From Bacteroidota bacterium (lineage in GTDB: Bacteria; Bacteroidota; Bacteroidia; NS11-12g; UBA9320), in assembly GCA_024679565.1 (NCBI GenBank), contig JAIBDD010000024.1, positions 1 through 45,324 of the forward strand: 45,324 bases of DNA, written 5' to 3'. A program made the translations under genes and the position numbers. How positions within the stretch are numbered: the stretch's first letter is position 1; each line of letters opens with the position of its first letter. The notes beneath the pieces were generated by a model. The model did not search any database. It saw only the letters and a program-made list of their open reading frames with translations, and was not told where the DNA came from. Shown one piece after another: positions 29,177-37,476 of the stretch.

Positions 29177-31747
29177 ATGAATCGTAGGAATCTAAACTTA
29201 GCCTTGTATGCCCTTGTAATCGTTGCATTTTTAACTGGATGTAAAGCAAGCTTAACGGAGGCTAACAAAAATTACGACTTACATCAATACGCAGTGGCTG
29301 CGGATATGTACGAACAGGTACTGAGTCAAAATGACGACCTAACCAAAGAACAAAAACAGCACATTGCTTTCAAAGCTGCCGAAGCTTACCGCCACAACCA
29401 CAACAGTAAGCGCGCACTTAAAATGTACTCGAAGTCTATAAAATATGGACGAAAAGACGCCATTGCCACTATCCGTGAAGCGGAAATGTACATGGAACAA
29501 GGTCTATACACCGAGGCTTTAACGAAATTAAAAGCGTATAAAAAAGCGAATCCAGCAGATCCAGAAATTGACAAACGAATTGAAGGTTGCGAGTTAGCAC
29601 TTAAGTGCGGAGACAAAAAAACGCGTTATATCATCGAATCATTCAAACCAGCCAACAGAAGTAAGGTTGATGACATGGTTCCACGTTATGCTGACCGTAA
29701 ACATAAATCAATCATGTTTACTTCAGATCGTGAAGACGGGGTAAGCAACAAGCAATTGAAATGGACAGGAAGGAACTACGGTGACTTCTGGTTGGTTGAG
29801 CAAAAAGGACGAAGAGGAAAAATCAAATGGCAATCGCCAGTATTGGTTGACGGATTCACAGAATATTTTGACGGTGTTGCCACTTTCGACAGACGTTATT
29901 CAACGATGTACTTTACTCAGTGTAACGGCATTGATGGGAAAGACACTACATGTAAGATTTACGAAGCAAAAAAACGTGGAACAGCTTGGGAAATGAATCC
30001 AGAACCACTTCCTTTTTGTAGCGATATGTACGACTGCGGTCATCCAGCCTTATCTCCAGACGGCACGAAATTGTATTTCGTTAGTGATATGGAAGGTAGT
30101 ATGCAGGATGGAGATAAAGAGCCTCGAGAACGTACGAAAGATTTATACGTTGTAAATTACGTAAGACGTGGAAAAACTTGGAGTGACCCAATCAATCTAG
30201 GACCGGTTGTAAATACAACAGGAGATGAGAAATTTCCTTTTGTGCATGAAGACGGTACACTTTATTTTTCATCAGATGGACATGTTAGTCTTGGAGGTTT
30301 AGACCTTTTACATACAACTCAATTAAGTGAAAGTCCAACCGATTGGTCTGATCCAATCAACATGGGATGTCCTGTGAATTCGAAGGGTGATGACTTCGGT
30401 ATCATGTTAGATACAGATAAAGAACACGGTTTCTTTACTTCGGATCGCTCGAGAGGTGATGACGATATTTACGAGTTTAGCATGACGCCAATCATTCTAA
30501 TTTTAAAAGGTACTGTAACCGATTGTGACAACACACTTCCTTTACAAGGCGCCTTAGTTGAAATTAGTAATGACCAAGATTCATCTAAAATTAGGTTAAA
30601 AACCGATGAGCGTGGATACTACGAGACACCACTTAAACTTGGTGTAAATTATGAAATCAAAACGTCAAAAAGAGAAGACTACTTTTATGACGCTGAAGCA
30701 AAGTTTGTTACTACCGTAGGACTTGAACAAAGTGCTGAGTTTATTAAGGACTTCTGCCTCAAAAATCAGTGTAACGATGTTTTCGTTCTTCCGATTTACT
30801 ATGGTTTGGATAGTGCCTTCCTTAGAAACGAGTCTAAGAAAGTATTGGATGGTTTGATTGCCACATTAAAGAAATATCCAAAAATGAGTGTGGAATTAGG
30901 TTCACACACCGATTGTCGAGCATCATACGAGTACAATAGAGACTTATCTCAAAGACGTGCCGATTCAGCAGTAAACTATATCTTAAAAAGTGGTATTAAT
31001 CCTTTCCGATTAGAGGCTAGAGGATATGGTGAATCACAGTTAACCAACGAATGTGAGTGTGAAGGTGCCGAGGTTGTTCCATGTACTGAAGAAAAACATC
31101 AAGAAAACAGACGTACAACAGTTAAGGTTGTTAACTGTAAGTATGAATTTAAATGGAGTAACCCTGAGGTTCAAGACACCAACCAGGTGGCAATGGATGG
31201 CGAAACCATTTATAGTAAAGTAATTATTCAAGCGCGTAAAGACTACATCAAGAATCACGGTAGCGAGTACGAAAAAGAATTGAAAAAAATTCAAGCTGAA
31301 GAGAAACGTAAGGCTGAAGAAGCTGAAAAGAAACGTTTAGCCGACAAATACGACATCATTCCAATAATTAAAGTACGCGACAACTACTTTGTAAGCGGTA
31401 CTATTGGCAGAAAACGTATCAAATTCCAATATGATCCGGATGGTTCTAGAGCAGAAATTCCACAACGAACCGTGGAGGCTCTCATTAAAGCAGGTAAAAT
31501 TTCTGTTTCTAACTTCTCAGACGGAAACAAAAAATTGAAGCTTACTGACGGAACAAAACTTACAAGTACATCCTTCAAAATTCCTGAGTTGGAGCTTGAT
31601 GGAGTGTTATTGACTCGCGTGCGTTGTAAGATGGTTGACGATACTAAAAAGCCGAAGTTAGGCGCAGGAGTATTCAATAAAGATTACATCGACGTAGAAA
31701 TAAAAGACAGCAAGTTATACTTGACGAAAGAACAGTCAGACCGCTAG
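29177..31747 (+). CDS. PorE-like T9SS OmpA-family lipoprotein with an extra retropepsin-like tail
   Basis: This 856-residue protein starts at ATG 29177, giving a lipoprotein signal ending FLTGC (Cys22). An in-frame TTG at 29141 adds 12 implausible residues. Domains: TPR region (about 25-150); beta-propeller of PD40 type (about 160-435, with LSPDGTKLYFVSD and FFTSDRSRGDDDIYEF); carboxypeptidase-regulatory-like domain (about 445-525); OmpA C-terminal peptidoglycan-binding domain (about 535-655, SHTDCRASYEYN); charged coiled coil (about 680-720). This is the PorE layout, which links T9SS to the wall. A last domain (about 722-850) resembles a retropepsin fold with DPDGS in place of DTGA[ST] near residue 753. 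It is flanked by terminators on both sides. Confidence 0.8.
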   Translation: MNRRNLNLALYALVIVAFLTGCKASLTEANKNYDLHQYAVAADMYEQVLSQNDDLTKEQKQHIAFKAAEAYRHNHNSKRALKMYSKSIKYGRKDAIATIREAEMYMEQGLYTEALTKLKAYKKANPADPEIDKRIEGCELALKCGDKKTRYIIESFKPANRSKVDDMVPRYADRKHKSIMFTSDREDGVSNKQLKWTGRNYGDFWLVEQKGRRGKIKWQSPVLVDGFTEYFDGVATFDRRYSTMYFTQCNGIDGKDTTCKIYEAKKRGTAWEMNPEPLPFCSDMYDCGHPALSPDGTKLYFVSDMEGSMQDGDKEPRERTKDLYVVNYVRRGKTWSDPINLGPVVNTTGDEKFPFVHEDGTLYFSSDGHVSLGGLDLLHTTQLSESPTDWSDPINMGCPVNSKGDDFGIMLDTDKEHGFFTSDRSRGDDDIYEFSMTPIILILKGTVTDCDNTLPLQGALVEISNDQDSSKIRLKTDERGYYETPLKLGVNYEIKTSKREDYFYDAEAKFVTTVGLEQSAEFIKDFCLKNQCNDVFVLPIYYGLDSAFLRNESKKVLDGLIATLKKYPKMSVELGSHTDCRASYEYNRDLSQRRADSAVNYILKSGINPFRLEARGYGESQLTNECECEGAEVVPCTEEKHQENRRTTVKVVNCKYEFKWSNPEVQDTNQVAMDGETIYSKVIIQARKDYIKNHGSEYEKELKKIQAEEKRKAEEAEKKRLADKYDIIPIIKVRDNYFVSGTIGRKRIKFQYDPDGSRAEIPQRTVEALIKAGKISVSNFSDGNKKLKLTDGTKLTSTSFKIPELELDGVLLTRVRCKMVDDTKKPKLGAGVFNKDYIDVEIKDSKLYLTKEQSDR

Positions 31748-31766
31748 TCTTTGTCTAAAGATTAAG

Positions 31767-31799
31767 AGCCTATTTGACTTTGTTAAATAGGCTTTTTTT
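31767..31799 (+). terminator. Intrinsic terminator of the PorE-like gene
   Basis: AGCCTATTT (31767-31775), a 9-base loop and AAATAGGCT (31785-31793) make a perfect stem followed by a run of Ts ending at 31799. It lies 20 bases past the stop codon. Confidence 0.9.
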
Positions 31800-31817
31800 A
31801 TGTCTGATAATCCAACT

Positions 31818-31825
31818 TATCTTTG
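31818..31825 (+). promoter_or_regulatory. purM promoter -7 element
   Basis: TATCTTTG is an exact TAnnTTTG match 16 bases before the purM ATG at 31842. The same 12-mer (acttatctttgc) is found before the initiator tRNA. It sits right after the terminator, so an apparent ATG at 31800 cannot be the start. Confidence 0.5.
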
Positions 31826-31841
31826 CGCTTCAATATTCAAT

Positions 31842-33011
31842 ATGAGTCGGTATTCCAAAAGAGGTGTAAGCTCTAAAAAAGAAGACGTACACAACGCAAT
31901 TGCTAATTTAGACAAGGGCCTATATCCCAATGCGTTTTGCAAAATTATTCCAGATTTTATGGGTAACGACGCGTCGTACTGTAATATCATGCACGCTGAC
32001 GGTGCTGGCACTAAATCATCTTTAGCCTACTTGTATTGGCGAGAAACGGGTGACTTAAGTGTTTGGAAAGGCATCGCACAAGATGCTATCGTTATGAATT
32101 TAGACGACCTTTTGTGCGTTGGTGTTACAGACAATTTTTTGTTGAGCTCAACCATTGGCCGAAATAAAAACAAAGTACCAGGGGAAGTGATTTCTGCCAT
32201 TATTAATGGTACCAACGAGTTTATTGAAGAAATGCAGGCCCATGGGGTAGACATCGTTCAAACAGGTGGTGAAACAGCTGATGTTGGCGATCTTGTAAGA
32301 ACTATTATCGTTGACAGCACGGTAACAGCTCGGGCCAAACGAAGTGATATTATTCCTAACCACATTAAGTCTTCTGACGTTGTTATCGGACTCGCATCAC
32401 ACGGGCAGGCTACCTACGAAAACTATTACAACGGTGGCATGGGTAGTAATGGTCTTACCTCTGCACGTCACGATATATTTAAAAAGGATTATATCACAAA
32501 ATACCCAGAGAGTTTTGACCCAGAAATAGATCTTGATCTAGTATATGTTGGCAGCTATGGTTTAACCGATACCGTAACCGATATGCCTGTTGATATGGGG
32601 AAGGCCGTTTTGTCTCCGACAAGAACCTACGCGCCTGTTATTCATAAGGTATTAGAAGAACTGCGTTCTGAGATAAACGGGATTATCCATTGCTCTGGTG
32701 GTGCACAAACCAAGGTTTTACGTTTTATTAAAGACACGAAGGTGGTTAAAGACAACCTTATGGACATCCCACCATTGTTTACATACATACAACAAGAATC
32801 TGGTAGCGATATGCGCGAAATGATGGAAGTGTTTAACATGGGACACCGCATGGAAATCTATACAGCGGAATCAAATGCGGAGCAAATCATTTCCATTGCC
32901 AAAAGCTTTAATATCGATGCGCAAATCGTTGGACGATGCGAACCAACCAACGGCCAAGAGCTAGAAATAACCCACAACAGCGAAACCGTAAATTGGAGCT
33001 TCTCCGAATAA
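31842..33011 (+). CDS. purM: Phosphoribosylformylglycinamidine cyclo-ligase (PurM, AIR synthase)
   Basis: The 389-residue enzyme closes the imidazole ring in purine synthesis. Seen are the PurM N-terminal motif MSRYSKRGVSSKKEDV, HADGAGTKSSLAYLYW, the metal/ATP strand AIVMNLDDLLCVGV, and QTGGETADVGDLVRTIIVDS. It is longer than proteobacterial PurM (about 345 residues) but matches the longer form I know from Bacteroidota. The start at 31842 is chosen because the frame upstream runs through a promoter and a terminator. It is followed one base later by rlmN. Confidence 0.85.
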   Translation: MSRYSKRGVSSKKEDVHNAIANLDKGLYPNAFCKIIPDFMGNDASYCNIMHADGAGTKSSLAYLYWRETGDLSVWKGIAQDAIVMNLDDLLCVGVTDNFLLSSTIGRNKNKVPGEVISAIINGTNEFIEEMQAHGVDIVQTGGETADVGDLVRTIIVDSTVTARAKRSDIIPNHIKSSDVVIGLASHGQATYENYYNGGMGSNGLTSARHDIFKKDYITKYPESFDPEIDLDLVYVGSYGLTDTVTDMPVDMGKAVLSPTRTYAPVIHKVLEELRSEINGIIHCSGGAQTKVLRFIKDTKVVKDNLMDIPPLFTYIQQESGSDMREMMEVFNMGHRMEIYTAESNAEQIISIAKSFNIDAQIVGRCEPTNGQELEITHNSETVNWSFSE

Positions 33012-33012
33012 C

Positions 33013-34065
33013 GTGACAGAAACTACCGCCATAAAAAAGAAAGATATTCGCGATTTGACCTTAGAGCAAATCACCGAAGCTATGGTTTCTTGGGGCGAAA
33101 AACCTTTTAGAGCAAAACAAGTTTTTGAATGGTTATGGAAGAAACGCGCTCGGTCTTTTGACGAAATGACTAACCTATCACAGTCGCTTAGACAAAAGCT
33201 TTCTGATGCGTTTACCTTTAATACCATCAAACCCGACGTAGTCCAAAAAAGTAACGACGGTACGGTCAAAATAGGTTTTAGACTACACGACGGCAATTTG
33301 GTTGAGGGTGTTTTAATCCCAACAGCTAAACGTATGACGGCCTGTGTTTCGAGCCAAGTTGGTTGTAGTTTAAGTTGTACTTTTTGTGCCACTGGGTATT
33401 TGAAACGCCAGCGAAACTTAAAACACTACGAGGTATTTGATCAAGTCGCCATCATCGATGAAATTGCACAAAAGCAGTTTGACATTCCGTTGTCCAACAT
33501 CGTTTTTATGGGCATGGGTGAACCTCTACTCAACTATAAAGAGGTTTTAGACGGCATTAACCACATCACACACCCAGATCAAATGGGTATGTCACCTAGT
33601 CGGATAACCTTGAGTACTGCCGGTATTACCAAAATGATCAAGAAGATGGCAGATGATGGTGTCCGCTTTAATTTGGCGCTTTCTCTGCATGCCGCCACTA
33701 ATGAAAAGCGGTCGAAAATCATGCCGATTAACGATAGCAATAGTTTAGAAGACTTGGTCGAGGCTTTAAACTATTTCTACGACGAAACTGGTTCTAGAAT
33801 TACATTAGAATACTGTGTCATCAACGAAGTGAATGACCATCCAGAAGACGCTGAAGAACTGGCAAGATTCGCCCGACAGATTACGTGTAAGATTAACTTA
33901 ATTGAATACAACCCAATCGAAAACGCTAATTATTTGGGTTCGTCAGGTAATCGGATTGATGCATTTGCGAAACAACTGGAAAAACGCAGATTGATTGTCA
34001 ACGTACGTCGCAGTAGAGGCAAAGACATAGACGCTGCTTGCGGGCAGTTGGCAAATAAGAATTAG
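33013..34065 (+). CDS. rlmN: 23S rRNA (A2503-C2) methyltransferase
   Basis: The 350-residue radical SAM enzyme methylates A2503 of 23S rRNA and also certain tRNAs. It has the Cx3Cx2C cluster motif at Cys118, Cys122 and Cys125 (GCSLSCTFCATGYL), Cys111 in TACVSSQVG, and the second catalytic Cys near residue 344 in DAACGQL. The start is GTG at 33013, one base after purM stops. No ATG fits as well, so the pair is co-transcribed. Confidence 0.95.
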   Translation: MTETTAIKKKDIRDLTLEQITEAMVSWGEKPFRAKQVFEWLWKKRARSFDEMTNLSQSLRQKLSDAFTFNTIKPDVVQKSNDGTVKIGFRLHDGNLVEGVLIPTAKRMTACVSSQVGCSLSCTFCATGYLKRQRNLKHYEVFDQVAIIDEIAQKQFDIPLSNIVFMGMGEPLLNYKEVLDGINHITHPDQMGMSPSRITLSTAGITKMIKKMADDGVRFNLALSLHAATNEKRSKIMPINDSNSLEDLVEALNYFYDETGSRITLEYCVINEVNDHPEDAEELARFARQITCKINLIEYNPIENANYLGSSGNRIDAFAKQLEKRRLIVNVRRSRGKDIDAACGQLANKN

Positions 34066-34078
34066 AGTTGTTAGAGCT

Positions 34079-35038
34079 CTAATTTGAGCCTACTCCCATA
34101 GTAGAGAGTTGCTTTAACATTTCAGCAACCATTGTCTCCAAGTTAAAATCTGGACTCCATCCCCAATCATTACGTGCAGAAGAATCATCGATACTTTGAG
34201 GCCAACTTTCTGCAATTTGTTGACGTCCGTCAATATCACAATCAATGAGGAAACCTGGTCGTTGACGAGCAATTTCTTCAGACAGCGTTTTAGGATCAAA
34301 GCTCATGCCCGAAAGATTGTATGAACTTCGAACTTTTATCAAATTCGAATCGGCTTCAGTAACATTTATCGTCGCTTTTATCGCATCGTCCATATACATC
34401 ATCGGCAAAGCCGTATCCTCCTTAAGAAAGCATGTGTATTGGTTTTGTATGAGTGCTTGATGGAATATATCAACGGCATAATCCGTAGTCCCACCTCCAG
34501 GTTTAGCCTTCCAGCCAATTAACCCTGGGTAACGAATGCTCCGAACGTCTAAGCCATACTTCTCAAAGTAGTACTCACAAAATCGCTCTCCGGCAAGTTT
34601 TGAAATTCCATAAATGGTGTTAGGGTCCATAACGCAGAATTGAGGCGTATTAAGCCTTGGAGTGTTTGGCCCAAAAACAGCTATTGAGCTAGGCCAAAAT
34701 ACACGCTTTACTCCGTGGTCTCCGCATACATCAAATACCGAAAACATGCCTTCCATGTTTAAGTCCCATCCCTTTCTAGGGAATTTCTCTGCAGTTGCGC
34801 TCAGCATGGCCGCCAAGTGATAAACTGTAGTAGGTTTATATTTCTTAAACACTTGGTCAATCGCGTCTCTATCAAGTACGTTTAGTTCTTCATAAGGACC
34901 TAAATCATATTTCTCTTCAGTTCCAGGTTTGATATCCGAACAAACCACATTGTTCTTTCCATATACGCCACGTAAAGTTGCAGCTAAGTCAGTTCCAACC
35001 TGTCCCTCAGAACCTAAAATGATAATTTTTTCTGCCAT
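34079..35038 (-). CDS. L-threonine 3-dehydrogenase, SDR type
   Basis: The 319-residue protein is an extended short-chain dehydrogenase with the NAD motif GSEGQVG (residues 9-15), SSIAVFG, and YGISKLAGER carrying the Tyr-Lys catalytic pair. The motif RYPGLIGWKAKPGGGTTDYA is typical of the UDP-epimerase-like L-threonine dehydrogenases that oxidise threonine to 2-amino-3-ketobutyrate. No kbl-like ligase is next to it. It lies 30 bases downstream of a glycosyltransferase gene in the same direction. Confidence 0.85.
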   Translation of the reverse strand: MAEKIIILGSEGQVGTDLAATLRGVYGKNNVVCSDIKPGTEEKYDLGPYEELNVLDRDAIDQVFKKYKPTTVYHLAAMLSATAEKFPRKGWDLNMEGMFSVFDVCGDHGVKRVFWPSSIAVFGPNTPRLNTPQFCVMDPNTIYGISKLAGERFCEYYFEKYGLDVRSIRYPGLIGWKAKPGGGTTDYAVDIFHQALIQNQYTCFLKEDTALPMMYMDDAIKATINVTEADSNLIKVRSSYNLSGMSFDPKTLSEEIARQRPGFLIDCDIDGRQQIAESWPQSIDDSSARNDWGWSPDFNLETMVAEMLKQLSTMGVGSN

Positions 35039-35068
35039 ATTTAATGCCTCATTCGGAATTCAAATAAA

Positions 35069-36193
35069 CTAATTATTCAGCACTTTATTATACGATTCTT
35101 CAGTTTGTCGAACCATTACATCTTTACTAAAGGTTTGGCATTTTTGAAGCGCTGCTTCAGTGAGACGATGCTGCAAATTTGGTTCGTCAAGCACGCGTTG
35201 CACATTAATTGCCAATGTGCTAGCATCACCGATTTTAGCAAGCAAGCCCGTTTCTCCATCGATAACCATCTCTGGAATGCCTCCTGCCTGTGTTGCAACA
35301 ACGGGAACTTTGGAGGCAAACGCATCCAAAACCGTTGTACCTAACCCCTCTGTTTTAGACGTAAAAAGTAACACGTCAATGTTTGGATACACCTGTGGTA
35401 AATCGTTTCTGAATCCAACAAACACAATCCGTTGTGCGTATCCAGACTGATTTGCATACGAACGCAGTTCATCTTCTAACTCTCCTTTGCCGAAAATTAA
35501 AAAATAGACGTCATCCCGTGCATTACATACGATTTTTGCCGTGTCGATAAACGTAAAGTAATCCTTGTGATCTGCAAGGGCACTAAAATTTGCAACCAAT
35601 TTTGCGTCGTTTGACAGATTCAACTCATCACGAAGATCTAAGGGTTTTATCCCAACAAATTTGCTCAAATCAACACCTGAATGAACCGTAGCAACCTCAA
35701 TGTGACTTGCTGTAATTTTAGGTGACACCATCTCCCGTATCAAATCAGAAACACAAAGAATCGTTTTAACCTGTCTGTGGTTGTATTTATACCTTGAAAA
35801 CCAAGACCCCCCTATAGGGAAATCAACGCGTCGACTCAGCATAATTGGACATCGGTTTCTGAATAATGTAGCTCCAAGAACCGCTGTTGTATGACTATGC
35901 GCGTCGTGCGCGTGAACAAGGTCTACTTTATTTGCTTTACAATATGCAGCAAGTTGCTTCGCTGCAAAAAAATCAAATCCTGAACGCTTGTTATATACAA
36001 CGCGTTCTTTGATGTCGAGCCTGGTGGCTAATACGCTGTCATTAGGACAAAAAACCAACGACGTATGTCCGGCTGCAAGCAAGCCTTGATGCAAGTACAT
36101 GAGCTGCTGCTCACCGCCTCTCCAGGTGAAAGGAGAACTAATATGTAAGACTTTGATGCGCTTAGTCAAAAATTGTGATTTTGTTTTGCGCAA
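35069..36193 (-). CDS. Glycosyltransferase family 4
   Basis: The protein of up to 374 residues has a GT-B fold: N-terminal half with HISSPFTWRGGEQQLMYLHQ and DLVHAHDAHSHT, and a C-terminal donor-binding half with GKGELEDELRSYA, VLLFTSKTEGLGTTVLDAFA and ATQAGGIPEMVIDGETG. Family 4 enzymes retain the anomeric configuration. Donor and acceptor sugars are unknown. No ATG exists near the start: TTG at 36193 (as drawn) or TTG at 36169 (TKRIKVLHIS) are the options. A near-promoter CAACTTTG overlaps the first, so the shorter 366-residue form is quite possible. Confidence 0.85.
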   Translation of the reverse strand: MRKTKSQFLTKRIKVLHISSPFTWRGGEQQLMYLHQGLLAAGHTSLVFCPNDSVLATRLDIKERVVYNKRSGFDFFAAKQLAAYCKANKVDLVHAHDAHSHTTAVLGATLFRNRCPIMLSRRVDFPIGGSWFSRYKYNHRQVKTILCVSDLIREMVSPKITASHIEVATVHSGVDLSKFVGIKPLDLRDELNLSNDAKLVANFSALADHKDYFTFIDTAKIVCNARDDVYFLIFGKGELEDELRSYANQSGYAQRIVFVGFRNDLPQVYPNIDVLLFTSKTEGLGTTVLDAFASKVPVVATQAGGIPEMVIDGETGLLAKIGDASTLAINVQRVLDEPNLQHRLTEAALQKCQTFSKDVMVRQTEESYNKVLNN

Positions 36194-36308
36194 AGTTGAA
36201 CTATTTTTTTATTCGAACCGCTCGAGGAACGAATCTTTCTCAATTGTCATATAGACTGAAACCACTCAATTTCCGATAAGCAAATGAGGTTTAAATGACA
36301 TTACTTAA

Positions 36309-36316
36309 TAAATTTG
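36309..36316 (+). promoter_or_regulatory. Promoter -7 element of the anmK operon
   Basis: TAAATTTG matches TAnnTTTG exactly, 71 bases before the anmK ATG at 36388. It has no strong -33 partner. The gap 36194-36387 between two divergent genes holds no other feature I can support. Confidence 0.4.
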
Positions 36317-36387
36317 CCTATCTAATTTTTTTGAGGCAAGATTTAAAGTGGTGGTGACAGGGTTAGGTAAAATACAATAGAGATTAA

Positions 36388-37476
36388 ATGAGAACATATA
36401 AAGTGATTGGCGTTATGTCAGGAACGTCTATGGACGGAATTGACTTGGCCCATTGTGAATTAACGGAAGGCGAAAACGGGAAATGGGGCTACAAAATAAC
36501 TGTAGCAAAAACGTATGAATACAATGACATGTGGCGATTGCGTCTTTCCAAATTACGCAATCAAAACGCGTTAAATGTGTACAAAACTGACCGGTATTAC
36601 GGTGAATATGTAGGCGAATTAATCAACGAATTTATTAGTGAAAATAATCTTGAGGTAGACTTAATCGGTTCTCATGGTCATACGATTTTTCATCAACCTG
36701 AAAACAACCTTACCTATCAAATTGGTTCTCCTAGCGCTATAGCAGCTGTAACAGACATTCCAACAGTTGGGAATTTTAGAGCTATGGATGTTGTAAAGTA
36801 TGGTGAAGGTGCTCCAATATCAGGCATAGGTGATCAATTGCTATTTTCTGAATTTGACATGTGCCTAAACTTAGGTGGCTTTGCCAACCTTTCTGCAACT
36901 GTTGACGGAACACCGGTAGCCTATGACATTTGCCCTTGTAACATCTTATTAAATAGAATCTCAAGAGAATTTGGCAAGGAATACGATGAAGGCGGCGAAA
37001 TTGCAAATAATGGTAGTATCGACTACGACCTTCTTTCTGATTTAAATAGTATCGACTACTACAGTCAGTCTTACCCTAAGTCTCTTGGACGAGAATGGAT
37101 AAACGAAAACTTTTGGTATCGTGTCCGCCAAAGTGAAGCAGGCAAAGAAGATAGAATGAAAACCTTAGTTGATCACATCGGTCAGCAAATTGGCGAAAAC
37201 ATTGAACAATTAGCCGAAGATTCTAGTACTGCTCGCGTATATGTAACGGGCGGTGGGGCATTCAACCCAACACTTGTAGATCACTTGCGTACACACACTG
37301 ATGCTGAAATCATTGTACCAGATGCACAGGTCATAGAGTACAAAGAGGCATTGATTTTTGGTTTATTGGCCGTGTTACGGGTTCAAAATAAAACCAACAT
37401 CCTCAAGAGCTATACAGGCGCTGAAAATGACTCCGTTTCGGGTGAGTTAGCCGGTAATTTTTCACACTTAGTATAA
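36388..37476 (+). CDS. anmK: Anhydro-N-acetylmuramic acid kinase
   Basis: The 362-residue sugar kinase phosphorylates and opens anhydro-MurNAc in cell-wall recycling. It has the hallmark VMSGTSMDGIDLAHC near residue 9 and GSHGHTIFHQP near 95. The LNLGGFANLS and VTGGGAFNP motifs are also present. Length is that of the family. It heads a compact operon and overlaps the next gene by one base (TAATG at 37474-37478). Confidence 0.9.
   Translation: MRTYKVIGVMSGTSMDGIDLAHCELTEGENGKWGYKITVAKTYEYNDMWRLRLSKLRNQNALNVYKTDRYYGEYVGELINEFISENNLEVDLIGSHGHTIFHQPENNLTYQIGSPSAIAAVTDIPTVGNFRAMDVVKYGEGAPISGIGDQLLFSEFDMCLNLGGFANLSATVDGTPVAYDICPCNILLNRISREFGKEYDEGGEIANNGSIDYDLLSDLNSIDYYSQSYPKSLGREWINENFWYRVRQSEAGKEDRMKTLVDHIGQQIGENIEQLAEDSSTARVYVTGGGAFNPTLVDHLRTHTDAEIIVPDAQVIEYKEALIFGLLAVLRVQNKTNILKSYTGAENDSVSGELAGNFSHLV

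Noticed and set aside
34071-34082. Palindrome TTAGAGCTCTAA between rlmN and the threonine dehydrogenase gene
   Set aside because: Only 12 bp without a loop or a U tract, and it covers a stop codon; not a credible terminator.
36314-36339. TTGCCT/AGGCAA inverted repeat in the anmK leader
   Set aside because: Six-base arms with a 14-base AT-rich loop, partly within the promoter element; no riboswitch pattern seen.
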